Positions 1-10,668 of a stretch of 64,000 nt of DNA are shown in pieces (position 1 is the stretch's first letter; each line of letters opens with the position of its first letter). The stretch is from Cyclina sinensis (taxonomy: Eukaryota > Mollusca > Bivalvia > Venerida > Veneridae): assembly GCA_012932295.1 (NCBI GenBank), contig JAAONU010000016.1, positions 34,204,647 to 34,268,646 of the forward strand, in the 5' to 3' direction. A program made the translations under genes and the position numbers. The notes beneath the pieces were generated by a model. That model had not been told where the DNA came from. It saw only the letters and a list, made by a program, of their open reading frames with translations, and searched no databases.

Positions 1-598
1 CTGCCACTTCACGTTTTTCCAACTGCTACTGCGTACTGCTACTGCCACTTCACGTTTTTCCAAATGCTACTGCTCGTACTGCTACTGCCACTTCACGTTT
101 TTCCAACTGCTACTGCGTACTGTTACTGCCACCTTCACGTTTTTCAAACTGCTACTGCGTACTGCTACTGCCACTTCACGTTTTTCAAACTGCTACTGCG
201 TACTGCTACTGCCACTTCACGTTTTTCCAAATGCTACTGTGTACTGCTACTGCCACTTCACGTTTTTCCAACTGCTACTTCTCGTACTGCTACTGCCACT
301 TCACGTTTTTCCAACTGCTACTGCTCGTACTGCTTCTGCCACCTTCACGTTTTTCCAGCTGCTACTGCGTACTGCTACTGCCACTTCACGTTTTTCCAAC
401 TGCTACTGCGTACTGCTACTGCCACTTCACGTTTTTCCAACTGCTACTGCGTACTGCTACCTTCACGTTTTATCTACTGCTACTGCTCTTACTTCTACTG
501 CCACCTTCACGTTTTATCTACTGCTACTGCTCTTACTGCTACTGCCACTTCACGTTTTTCCAACTGCTACTGCGTACTGCTACTGCTAACTTCCTACT
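1..598. repeat. 41-43 bp minisatellite array, cut by the window start
   Basis: About 14 head-to-tail copies of a unit built on CTGCCACTTCACGTTTTT followed by CAACTGCTACTGCGTACTGCTA. Most copies are 41 bp; some carry a 2-bp insertion (TGCTCGTA for TGCGTA) or lose part of the unit (around 460-500). The unit has its own CTGCTACTG sub-repeat. It lacks stop codons in several frames, which makes long Leu/Thr/Cys-rich open frames; I do not regard these as genes. The array continues past the left edge. Confidence 0.93.
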
Positions 599-657
599 AG
601 TCCAGTAAAAACTGGCCATGAATGTTTGTGAACACTATCTTGTTGACGGTCGCCCTG

Positions 658-1106
658 TTACCCCATTAGTATAGCAGAGCAAGGATCAATTTTTAGATGT
701 TCTTTTAGGAATGAGGAGATTTTCTTAGCACAGTCTTCGTTTTTCCCTTCTGGTATTCTGTTAAAAAGATTAGTTTGCCTAATCCGTGCTTCCAGATCAA
801 TAGATTTATATTGTAAGAGCTTGAGGTGTTTGTCATGCTCGGATATTGAGTTTTCTAGGGTCTGCACTTTGTTGTGAATCTGGAGACAGTTATTTGCATC
901 TTGTTTGATTGTTTGCATTTCAAAATCATCACCGACAGTTTATTATCCATAGATAGAGATTCATTTTTTCTCAAGTTGAGTGAGTGCTCCGGATTATTTT
1001 ATGTACTACTTGTGTTAATCCTTGATCTTTTCTTCGAATGGCGCGAATTTGTTTTTGATAAACTTGATTCTGTTACACTGTAGTTATTTGCACCAATATT
1101 TGCCAT
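658..1106 (-). pseudogene. LINE ORF1 fragment (L1-like ORF1 protein), broken
   Basis: The minus-strand frame at 658-918 encodes a heptad-rich coiled-coil stretch, then DLEARIRQTNLFNRIPEGKN, then KEHLKIDPCS. This order (coiled coil, L-E-x-R-x-R-x-x-N-L, x-I-P-E-G, then L-x-I-D) is typical of LINE ORF1 proteins of the transposase-22 type, which bind the element RNA. Upstream on the same strand an ATG at 1106 opens a short Ser/Thr/Lys-rich frame that meets a TAA after 35 codons, and a shift of frame near 920-930 is needed to join it to the coiled coil. The frame also runs out at 658 before the C-terminal domain. Family assignment is by motif reading only. The alternative is an unrelated coiled-coil protein. 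Confidence 0.5.
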
Positions 1107-2372
1107 TTTTAGACCTTTACCGTGTTACACATCCAACCACAGAAGTTTCATCAAACATTGAACAGTTAGAAAACACGAAAACAAAAAAAATATTCAAAAA
1201 AGTATGTCGTCGACACGTAACTTGACCAGAACCAAAAAAAATTTAACATGTCACCCCCAATATTACGTTCTGTTTTGTTTGTATTAAGTACTGATATTCC
1301 ATACACCACATGACACCACAGAAGAAGAAAGAAGCGCTAAATAATGAACCCTTCATTGTCAATTATACCTTGAAACTGTATTTATAGAAGTTGTTTTTGA
1401 TTAAAACAGAGGTTACATGAAGCTTCCAAAATGTGTTTTACACAACTCAAGCTTCCAACTTGAACAGTCCTGGGTCTTTTTTTTCATAGTCTTTCGTGTA
1501 CATGTTTATTATTTTAACATGAATATATAATAAACTTGTGTGAAAAGTTATGAGGTAATACGCAACAACTGTGTCGGTCAAGATTAACATAACAATGAAT
1601 CACAAAAGGATTTAATATTTTCAAACGAAAGAACGGCAGTGCAAAGTGTGTAACTGTACACCGTTGTTTCAATGATTTGTGCTGATTACCCGTCAGTTTC
1701 ATGCTTTCGAATTTTTTTATGACCACCAGATGCGAGAAAATTAATTAACACAAAGTTAATAATTTGTTCAAGTCAGGAATAAAACATCCAAAATAACACA
1801 AGTAATACAATCAAATGATTTTATTTTTGAAGAAAATCCACCCGTTATCACAAATAAATAAAGCAGGGTGTGACGTTGAAATGTGCTTCAGTTATACGGA
1901 ACTTAACTGAGCACCGTAGTGAGATATTAGCAGACATTTAATGGCGGACGGGTCACGTGACCTTCAAACTGGCGGAGGTCAAATTAATAAAGGAACCTTC
2001 TACAGGCAAGTTTTTATTAAATAAAAATTTAAAAAAGTATAAACTATCAGATAGAGATTTTCCTTAGGTGGCAATCTAACTGAAGTCACGATCTAAAATA
2101 CGGTTAGATAGGTAAAGATATTTTTAGTACTATTATTAAAATCCCAGCCAGATATGAGACTTTATGGGTTAGGCCAAAATAAAAAATATGTCTGGTTCAG
2201 GGAACCCGACCGACCCTATTTTTTACCGCCGACCCTAAACTTTTTTTCGATTTTCGGTACGAAATTTTTTGGGTACGGAAAATTTAATAAGGTTCGATAT
2301 ATTTTGAGTACGAAAGAGCAATGATGACAACGCTTCATTTTATATTCGTTGCCGCATGATCCTAACTAAAAC
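1107..2372. other. AT-rich stretch without a recognisable gene
   Basis: No supported gene. Short frames at 1514-1726 show no family signature. Around 2190-2310 there is a T-run-rich segment with GACCGACCC repeats, which may be an old dispersed repeat. A 75-codon frame starting at 2373 runs straight into the poly-C tract and is not convincing. Confidence 0.5.
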
Positions 2373-2521
2373 ATGGCAGCCAATACACCGGCTAGTTTAC
2401 TGGCAATCAAATTGGTAAAATGTTACCACGGGGAAGATGACTACATACAAGAAGCAAACAACACAATACCACATGCTGGAAGTTACAAAATGGTGTTTGC
2501 ATTGATTGATTACAATCTCTG

Positions 2522-2545
2522 CCCCCCCCCCCCCCCCCCCCCCCC
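2522..2545. repeat. Poly-C homopolymer of 24 bases
   Basis: An uninterrupted run of 24 C in otherwise AT-rich DNA. The complementary strand is a 24-G run able to form a G-quadruplex. Read in one frame it gives a polyproline stretch, but no gene context supports translation. Homopolymer length may be imprecise. Confidence 0.9.
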
Positions 2546-2717
2546 AACGACTAAGTTATTTGGGATCCCAGTTAAATATAGATATTTTCCCCAGCGCTAA
2601 AGTGGTAAAAAAATAGGAACTGATTCGCTTGCAAACATTTGAAACCTAGGCTATGATTGGATGATTCAAAGGTCATGAGAAGGTAACTTTCTTTTGGTGA
2701 CATTCAGATGCTAACCA

Positions 2718-3474
2718 ATTTTAAACTACGGTAGTGAGGTTTGGGGTTTTTATCACGGTAATGCTTTAAACAGTGTGTACATGCAGTTTTGTAAACGTCT
2801 ACAGGGGGTGAGAAAAGGTACAGAATGATCACATTTAATGAGAGCTAGGCACTATGCCCTTACGAAATATGCGATTTTTTAACATTACCAAATATTGGAC
2901 AAAAATATTTAAAAGTGATGATAAAATGTATACTAAAAGTGTATGCTATGCTATATCATGATACGTTAGAAAATCCTAGTAGAGAAAAATGGTGTTCATT
3001 ACTTAAATGTTTTCTGTGTTCATTAGGCTTTCACGGTGTATGGTTCTTTCAAACAATTGTATTTCTAAATATTGTTAAACAAAGGCTACATGACCAGTTT
3101 CTGCAAAACTGGGAAGCTAGATTATATGATTCAAGCAGAGCACTGTTCTACCGTAATATAGCTGTATTTAGGTTCAAGCCATATTTGAATATATTACACA
3201 TACAAAAGTTTCGGACATGCTTTTCTAGACTTCGCCTTTTATCGCATCGGTTATGTATAGAAACTGGTAGATGGCAATGGCCAAGTGTTTCTATATATGA
3301 AAGGAAATGTGCCCACTGTAATTGTTTAGAAGATAAGTATCATTGTATTATGCAATGCAAATTATTTATCGACTTAAGAAAAAAATCAACCCTGAAAATG
3401 CAAATACTGTTAAAAACTTAGCCATATATCTTGAGAAAGCATTCTCTAAAAAGCAAACAGTGTCGTCTGGATAA
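2718..3474 (+). pseudogene. LINE ORF2 C-terminal region (downstream of the RT domain), broken
   Basis: The frame at 2718-2825 reads ILNYGSEVWGFY then FCKRLQGVRKGTE. This is the conserved post-RT segment of many invertebrate non-LTR retrotransposons, and it ends at a TGA. After a frame change the 168-codon frame 2915-3421 continues the family order: NWEARLYDSSRALFYR, then FRTCFSRLRLLSHRL, then ETGRW, then a Cys/His knuckle CAHCN...EDKYHCIMQC. A last frame change near 3395 reaches NLAIYLEKAF and a TAA at 3472-3474, which fits the usual C-terminus. At least two frameshifts and one stop make this a dead copy. No RT catalytic core is visible upstream, so the copy is 5'-truncated. Confidence 0.8.
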
Positions 3475-4088
3475 TTACTAATTATTTATTATATAATTAT
3501 ATATATATGGCTTTAAATATAAAATCAAATAAAGCTTATGTAACATTTTAAAAATATTTAGTGTAACAATTCGTAGATTTATATAAATGCTTATCGTGTC
3601 TGCTTGTATAATTGTTTAACTTTACACTCATTTGTCTCTCATACTATTTTCATTTAGAGCAGTTGTGAGACATTTCGTTCAATGACATCAACTTATTAGT
3701 TCACTTATTGTTCATGTTCCTGTAATCTTTGTAACTCACATGTTTCCCTTGTATTTTTCGTTTCGAATAAGACAAGGCAGTGAGAAATTGCGCTTATATA
3801 CTATTAAGTCATTTAGTTATCTTCATATTTATGGTCTGTTTAGATTTTGTTCAATGCTATGGACATTCTTTGTTTAAATGTTCTGCGTTAGTTAGAATTA
3901 GAATTTTACTTGAAGTAATTCATCATGATTTTATATAAAAAAATAAAACAACACACATACAAGCGGTTAATATGTAAATGTTGTATAATGTAGTATTACA
4001 GTATAGTATTTAGTATACAGTGAAAAGTGTTTTTATACCTCGTAATGGTGGAATTGTTTCTGAAATGTTTATTATGCGTAAAATATTA
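3475..4088. other. Probable LINE 3' flank, then unassigned AT-rich DNA
   Basis: Non-coding sequence directly after the LINE stop codon. Short A-runs and AATAAA-like words occur (for example near 3940), so some of it may be the element's 3' untranslated tail. I could not place the 3' end of the element. Nothing else is recognisable. Confidence 0.4.
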
Positions 4089-5325
4089 TGATGTTTGCCG
4101 TATGTATATGAATACAATGCCACATGGGTCTATGACCTCCTGTTGTGCTGTTTGCCTCATGTATATTAAAACATTGCCACATGGGTCTATTACCTCCTGT
4201 TGTGCTGTTTGCCACATGTATATGAAAACATTGCCACATGGGTCTATGACCTCCTGTTATGCTGTTCACCACATGTATATCAATATACTGCCACATGGGT
4301 CTATGACCTATTGTTATGCTGTTTGCCACATGTATAAGAATACATTGCCACATGGGTCTATAACCTTCTGTTATGCTTTTTGTCGTATGTATAAGAATAC
4401 ACTGCCACACGGGTTTAAGACCTTCTGTTATGCTGTTTGCCACATGTATAAAAATACAATGCCAAATGGGTCTATGACCTTCTGTTGTGCTGTTTGCCAC
4501 TTGAAAAGAATACACTGGCACATGGGTCTATGACCTTCTGTTATGCTGTTTGCAACATGTATAAGAATACACTGCCACATGGGTCTGTGACCTTCTGTTG
4601 TGCTGTTTGCCACATGTATAAGACTACACTGCCACGTGGGTCTATGACCTCCTGCTTTGTTGTTTGCCACATGTATAAGAATACACTGCCACATGGGTCT
4701 ATGACCTTCTGTTATGCTGTTTGCCACATGTATAAGAATACATTGCCACATGGGTATATGACCTTCTGTTATACTGTTTGCCACATGTATAAGATTACAC
4801 TGCCACATGGGTCTATGACCTTCTGTTATGCTGTTTGCCGCATGTATAAGAATACACTGCCACGTGGGTCTATGACCTTCTATTATGCTGTTTGCCACAT
4901 GTATTGGAATACACTGCCACGTGGGTCTATGACCTTCTGTTATGCTTTTTGCCGTATGTAGAAGAATACACTGGCACATGGGTCTATGACCTTCTGTTAT
5001 GCTGTTTGCCACATGTATAAGAATACATTGCCACGTGGGTCTATGACCTTCTGTTATGCTTTTTGCCGTATGTATAAGAATACACTGCCACGTGGGTCTA
5101 TGACCTTCTGTTATGCTGTTTGCCACATGTATAAGAATACATTGCCACGTGGGTCTATGACCTTCTGTTATGCTTTTTGCCGTATGTATAAGAATACACT
5201 GCCACATGGGTCTATGACCTTCTGTTATGCTATTTGTCGTATGTATAAGGATATCTATGACCTTCTGTTGTGCTGTTTGCCACATGTATAAGAATACATT
5301 GCCACATGGGTCTATGGCCTTCTGG
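4089..5325. repeat. 57-bp tandem repeat array, about 21 copies
   Basis: The unit contains ATGGGTCTATGACCTTCTGT, then TATGCTGTTTGCCACATG, then TATAAGAATACACTGCCAC. Period is 57 bp with scattered substitutions and one clearly shortened copy near 5250. Because 57 is a multiple of three and the unit has few stops, both strands are open for long distances: a 19-residue repeat containing HGSMTFCYAVCHMYKNTLP on plus and GHRPMWQCILIHVANSITE on minus. The minus frame reaches 310 codons. I treat these as by-products because no signal peptide, unique domain or splice context flanks them. Confidence 0.95.
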
Positions 5326-7463
5326 TTTTGAAAATCTTGTATCTTGAAATATTGATGCAAACGACATAAAAAATGAGTTCCTCACCTTACGCAATCTGAT
5401 TAAAATAAACTCCCAAATAACGCTCCGCTATTTGTATGCTATCAATTTGTAACACACATTAGAAAAAAAAAGAAATACATAAGACCAGGTACAGCACAGT
5501 TACTTTACGTCAAAGACATCAATTTTCATTTATAAAGTTCCTGCTGAAACAAGGGTATTTTGTATTTATCTAAAAGTAGTTGCAAAGTACCTTTTAATGT
5601 CCTGCACCATCTTCCTTAAAGTCTTTATATTCCAATCTGTGCTTTATGAAATAAACTATTTAAATATTAGTCCCTTAATTAACCGTTTAAAACACTGAAT
5701 TGGAACACAGAACTTTATTTATCGGATCCGAAACCACGGAGGGAACCAACATGACAATACAATTTGACGATTGAACACGCCGCTTGTTTTACCCTTACTT
5801 CTAGCCAGTGGCACACATTTTTTACATGAAGGCCATTATGTTGTTTCCCCACAGCCAGTGAAGTATACTGTTACAAAATCAACAAACAAATCCCTGAATC
5901 AATTATAGAATACAAATGTAAACCATATACAATACAAATGAGTTGTGACATAGTACTGAATTTTATTATATATTATGAAAATATGGATTGTTTACGATAC
6001 AAATGAAACATGTTTCATATGTCATATCTTCCTCGGAAAATCAGTTAAGGTTAGGAAGCTTTGTTCGTTTTCGAACGAAATTAAGAACTCAACTATACGG
6101 GAGAAGTGACCTAATGATAAAAATTGTTTATCAGTTATGTTATCAATATATGCTGATCTTGCTTTAAATTTCTTTACACATACGATTGCAAACACTTTTA
6201 ACCCTTTCTTCTCCATGACATTTTCCAGTAGGCGCGTGTAACTTTTTTTGATACAATTACTGATTATCAATCCCTTTAAATACATGTCAGACGTAAATTG
6301 AGTTTCCAGGACTTAAATTACTAGCTGTCTCTCAGTAATTAACAGCAGCTGAAAATTTATATTTCCTCTGTCTGGGTGAGGAATTTTATTACTGCACCAA
6401 TTTAAAGTTACTGAAATAAAATTGCTCTGCAAATGGAGATGATATTTAGAAGACCAGTCGTTCAATACACATCGTTGTCTCTAATCACAGAGCTTTAATT
6501 TCTTATAGAGAAATAAAAAATCATGTTCTAGTATGGAGCGTTCAAAAATAACAACATTGCTGTGACAATCTTCTAAAATCTTTTTGTATCAAACATATAG
6601 CAATCAAAATTGTCATTAGTGTTTGTCTTATATTTTCATCCAAAGGGATTGTTCAAACATTTAAAATGTTCACTGTTCGATTTTCCGAGCAAGCTTAAGG
6701 TCTATAAAGACATTCGTTTAGAACACTTTTTATCGATACGACGTCATACGGTGGCAGATTAACTTCGCATAGAGCATAAGTAAAATAGGGGATAAACCCA
6801 GTCTCTCTTCTTTGTGTTCTATATCGTTTAGATATATTTTTCTTATTTAGCATCTAATTTAATATTTTGGAAATCTTGAAAACATCCTCCTACTCACACT
6901 ATACACTAAATGCTCTTAAAAAAGACAGAGTAGAAGCCGAGACTAAATGGTAAAATAGACATACAGTTAACCAGGTACATTCATTAAACCCAATTTATCG
7001 AATCTGCTGCCAACAGATATATATACATTGCGAGTACAAAATAAACACAATGTTTTCTTAGAAAGCTTGTTGAAATTAATTTACATTTGCTAATTTCCTA
7101 TCGAAGACGAAACTTTATTATTTTGCAAGTTAGTTTTTTTCTTTAAGAGTTGACTAAGATGGGTTAAAATCCACTTTATTCAATAAAACAGACTACGACA
7201 GACTACGACAGACACAAAGTTAATGTAATTCAAACAAGCAAATTCGTTGAATTGAAATCCCCCGCCGAAATATTTACGACCTTTTTCGTAGATCTTTGAC
7301 CTTGGAACTCGAGTGGCAAATCAGTTTGGTATCTTTATCTATAATGAAATAATGCCCATACAAATTGAGCTGTGTGGAGCAGAAATGTCTCTCATTATAA
7401 GAGGCATTCCTGATAACAAAGTATCTCCCTTACCCAAATAAATTCAAAGGTAGACCGAATTGC
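5326..7463. other. AT-rich intergenic stretch, nothing recognised
   Basis: No family signature on either strand. The longest plausible frame, 87 codons at 6022-6285 on minus, is Lys/Phe/Ile-rich and matches nothing I recognise. A small direct duplication (GACTACGACA twice) is at 7190-7210. Confidence 0.5.
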
Positions 7464-7732
7464 ACATTGGTCCTTTCAGTTGGAATCGTCTAACTTTATC
7501 CTTGTTTCTCTTTGTGGTAAGTCATGACTTTTGATTGTGAAAATTATCACTTATATATTAAATAAAAATTAATGATTATCAAAAAATAAACATAATAGAG
7601 TTAACAAAACATGCTGCTAAACTAAATGTGTAATCTGACTACCACTGTGGCAAATAATTAGGCTTAATTATCACCATACCAAAAAAGAAAATAGCGATGA
7701 AAGCAGAGGAATCCAAATGGAAGGACCAATGT
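7464..7732. mobile_element. Candidate MITE with 24-bp imperfect terminal inverted repeats
   Basis: The left end 7464-7487 starts ACATTGGTCCTTTCAG. The right end 7709-7732, read in reverse complement, starts ACATTGGTCCTTCCAT; I count 21 of 24 positions matching. The interior is about 220 bp of AT-rich non-coding DNA. Size and architecture suit a non-autonomous DNA element. I could not define a clean target-site duplication, so the superfamily is open. Confidence 0.45.
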
Positions 7733-8284
7733 AATATCAGAGAGTATTCAGGGTAGATAATCCACTAATGTCCCCAATTAATGATGTCGTTTTTAGATAC
7801 ATTATTACGTTTATGTGTAATGCTGCTGCGTCATTTGTTAAAAGTACATAACTCATAATTAAAATGATCAGTTTTTAGTATGGAGAGGCCTGGAATTCAT
7901 GTTAATTATTATTGTTAATTTGTTGTTTCCAATTAGACCGGGAATGAATATATGTATTTATAATTCTGATGTATTTGGCAACAACAATGAAAATAAAGAA
8001 CAACTGTATAAGCTTGAAAAAAAAGAAAAAAATATCATTACCTCTCCCTTAAAAGAAGTTTTCTATTAAAAGGCCACACAAAAACACCCCTTTTATTCAC
8101 ACAAATAATCATGGCAGGTAAAACATTAATTATTCAATCTGATGATAATGTCTCTGTTGTGCCCATGTTATTAACATTCAAAATGCAAAAGAAGATGCTT
8201 ACCCGTTTTTCTCTTTCCATTTTTTATTCCCATAAAGCAGCGAAACAAAGGCAACTTTTGGTATCAAAATATGGTTTTTAAAAG
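7733..8284. other. AT-rich stretch without a recognised feature
   Basis: No open frame of interest and no clear repeat. Short A-rich runs occur around 8010-8035. Confidence 0.45.
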
Positions 8285-8960
8285 TAACACTCGGCCATAA
8301 CCCAATTATGCATGAGTAGATTTTGACGGCATTTGACAGGCATCATGTCCTCATTGATATAAACATTAATGTAAAGTTTCATTAAAATCAAACGGACCAG
8401 TTCTAAGATAAGGCTTTGGACAGAAATTGTCCTATAAAAGATGTCTATCTAAACATAAAAAGGACCATGATTCTACAACACATAAGTGAATTAAGATGGT
8501 ATTCACCATGCACCATACCCTTATCGATATAAAGAATATGTTTTATAAAATCAAAGCAAATAGTTCCAAGAAATGGATACGGACGGGAAGCTTCCTTTAA
8601 ACAATGCCTATCTTTAGTTAAAAAGGGCATAATTCAATAACGCACAGTTGGATTCGGATGACATTTGACGTGCATCATTTCCTTATTAATAAAAATATTC
8701 ATACCAAGTTTCATTACAATCTAACTAACATTTTCTAAGATATGGATCTGGACGGAAGGACGGATTCTTTAGAAACTGCCTTTATTAACCAAGGGCCATA
8801 GTTCAATCGGATTTGGATGGAATTCCACGTGCATCTTTCCATTATAATACATACATCCATGTCAAATTTCATCACAATCGCACCAACCAGTTTTAAGATA
8901 TGGATCCGGACGGACGGAAGGACGGATGGACGGACTGAAAACGCCATTCCATACCCCTTC
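8285..8960. repeat. Three diverged tandem copies of a dispersed repeat (about 165-180 bp each)
   Basis: Copies near 8290-8460, 8630-8780 and 8790-8960 share the order: phrase with GGCCATA, then CATTTGACRTGCATC, then AAGTTTCATTAMAATC, then ACCAGTTCTAAGATA and GGA(C/T)GGA runs. The last copy ends in an extended GGACGGACGGAAGGACGG run. This style of repeat is widespread in bivalve genomes (recalled, not searched). Short Arg/Ser/Pro frames across the GGAC runs are artefacts. Confidence 0.7.
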
Positions 8961-9314
8961 CGAATTTATCGGCGCGAGATAATAAGTGTTCATGTTAAAT
9001 ACATTGCATTTTTTATTTCATCTCTTTGACATAAAATTTTATGTAAAATGGCAAAGCACTGATGTTTGTATGTACATTAAACTATAAGATAAACAAATTT
9101 CGACAGCATACAGTGGAGATACCGTTATATTTTCAGTTATACTTGCGAAATGTTACGAATACTGAATAGTGTCATAAAAAAGAGACAGAACCGCCTTATC
9201 TAGCTATAATGAGGTACGACTTTCGTATTTTCAATATAATGATCTCGTTATTACAATATAGTTCCTCGTTGTTAGGAGATTCGTCGTAATGCGAAATTAC
9301 AACATAATACCTAG

Positions 9315-9540
9315 TAATAACGAGATAAAAGTGAAATATGAAACATATCGTAATAACGAGATAAAAGTGAAATATGAAACATATCGTAATAACGAGATAA
9401 AAGTGAAATATGAAACATATCGTAATAACGAGATAAAAGTGAAATATGAAACATATCGTAATAACGAGATAAATGTGAAATATGAAACATATCGTAATAA
9501 CGAGATAAATGTGAAATATGAAACATATCGTAATAACGAG
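9315..9540. repeat. 36-bp tandem repeat, 6 near-identical copies
   Basis: TAATAACGAG recurs exactly every 36 bp at 9315, 9351, 9387, 9423, 9459, 9495 and 9531. The unit is TAATAACGAGATAAAAGTGA followed by AATATGAAACATATCG. The last two units carry one shared substitution (AAATGTGA for AAAAGTGA). All frames are open across the array because 36 is divisible by three. Related CTCGTTATTAC and TCGTAATTACGA words occur just upstream (9240-9300) and at 10080-10145. Confidence 0.95.
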
Positions 9541-10668
9541 AGCAGTATCTTGTTAAACATTGTAACACCGACGTAAAATATTTTTTTTAAAAACTTCTGG
9601 TACCACTACAAAACAGATTAAAACAGTTCATGTAACTGATTTGTCAAGTTTGATTAAACTTAATTCATAATAATTATATGTGATGTTAACTCAAAGGCTT
9701 ACAAAATTTTCTCTCTTTGTTACAATCACAAGATTTCAAGTACTCAAAATGATAGTGAATATGATGAATGAAATCGCTTGGATATTTTCGTAGGAAACGA
9801 CATTTGAATCTTGTTAAACTTCATATTGTAGCAGCAAGACTCATCTGGTGATCTAGCTATCCATAACATATATTTCCTCTCAAACAAGTCTAGCTCCTTC
9901 TTGAGACACATTTTTTACAAATGCTGTCAAATCTTTATCCACTGTCGACAAAAAATTACGTCCTGTGATATCTACCTAAATTATCACAGCTGGGTGTCTT
10001 GTTATAACAAGGTAAAATCTTTATTAGGAGATTTTCATCCTCTTATTATTAAAATAAGTGATATATGATAAGAGATAAACTTCGTAATTGCGACTTTAGG
10101 ATGAATTCGTAATTACGATATTCTTATCCGACTCGTAATTACAAAAAAAGAAGGGATATATTTTCTATTTATAAGACACTATTCGGCTTTTGTACAGAAT
10201 AAATATTATGTAATGTAAGCTTTCCAGTAATATTTCGAATAGCATCGTTTCTTTACAACTACATGTTCTGTGAGCTTTCGGGTTCTCTTTCGTTTTCAAT
10301 AAAAAAAATGAATTGCTCTTTTTTAAATGTCAGAAATGTCCTTCATGAGCAATGTAATCGTCAAAGAGCATCATTATGTTTCTTCTCATATCAGTATAGT
10401 TTTCCTTTCATCGAAAAACGCTTAGTTTTAGGTTAAACTGGTTTCCTTTGCATTACCATATTATGAGTATCTTTTAATATCGATTTCAATAGTTTTAACA
10501 TGACAAAAAGAAAATAGAAATTTTCACATTACAATATTTTGTTCATTCCCAATTATATAGTATCTGCTTTTGAAAAAATCAATTCGCTTATTTGTTATAA
10601 ATATAAGCTAGAGGAATCTGAAATTCAGAAAATAAATTGCCAGTTTGACATACAAAAATAATTGTGGC
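9541..10668. other. Non-coding stretch with scattered TCGTAATTACGA-type words
   Basis: No gene seen. Between 10005 and 10150 there are several short palindromic words (CTTGTTATAACAAG, TCGTAATTACGA) related to those flanking the 36-bp array, perhaps pieces of one old palindrome-rich dispersed repeat that the array grew from. Confidence 0.45.

Noticed and set aside
64..608. Three overlapping frames rich in Leu, Thr, Cys and Tyr
   Set aside because: By-products of the 41-bp minisatellite at the window start.
4428..5360. 310-codon minus-strand frame with a 19-residue repeat
   Set aside because: Follows directly from a stop-free 57-bp satellite; the plus strand is equally open and the flanks are non-coding.
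6022..6285. 87-codon minus-strand frame
   Set aside because: No motif I can recognise, no splice or promoter context; cannot be separated from chance in AT-rich DNA.
8735..8947. Frame with VRPSVLPSVRIHILKLVG
   Set aside because: Typical translation of GGACGGACGGA-rich dispersed repeats, not a protein family.
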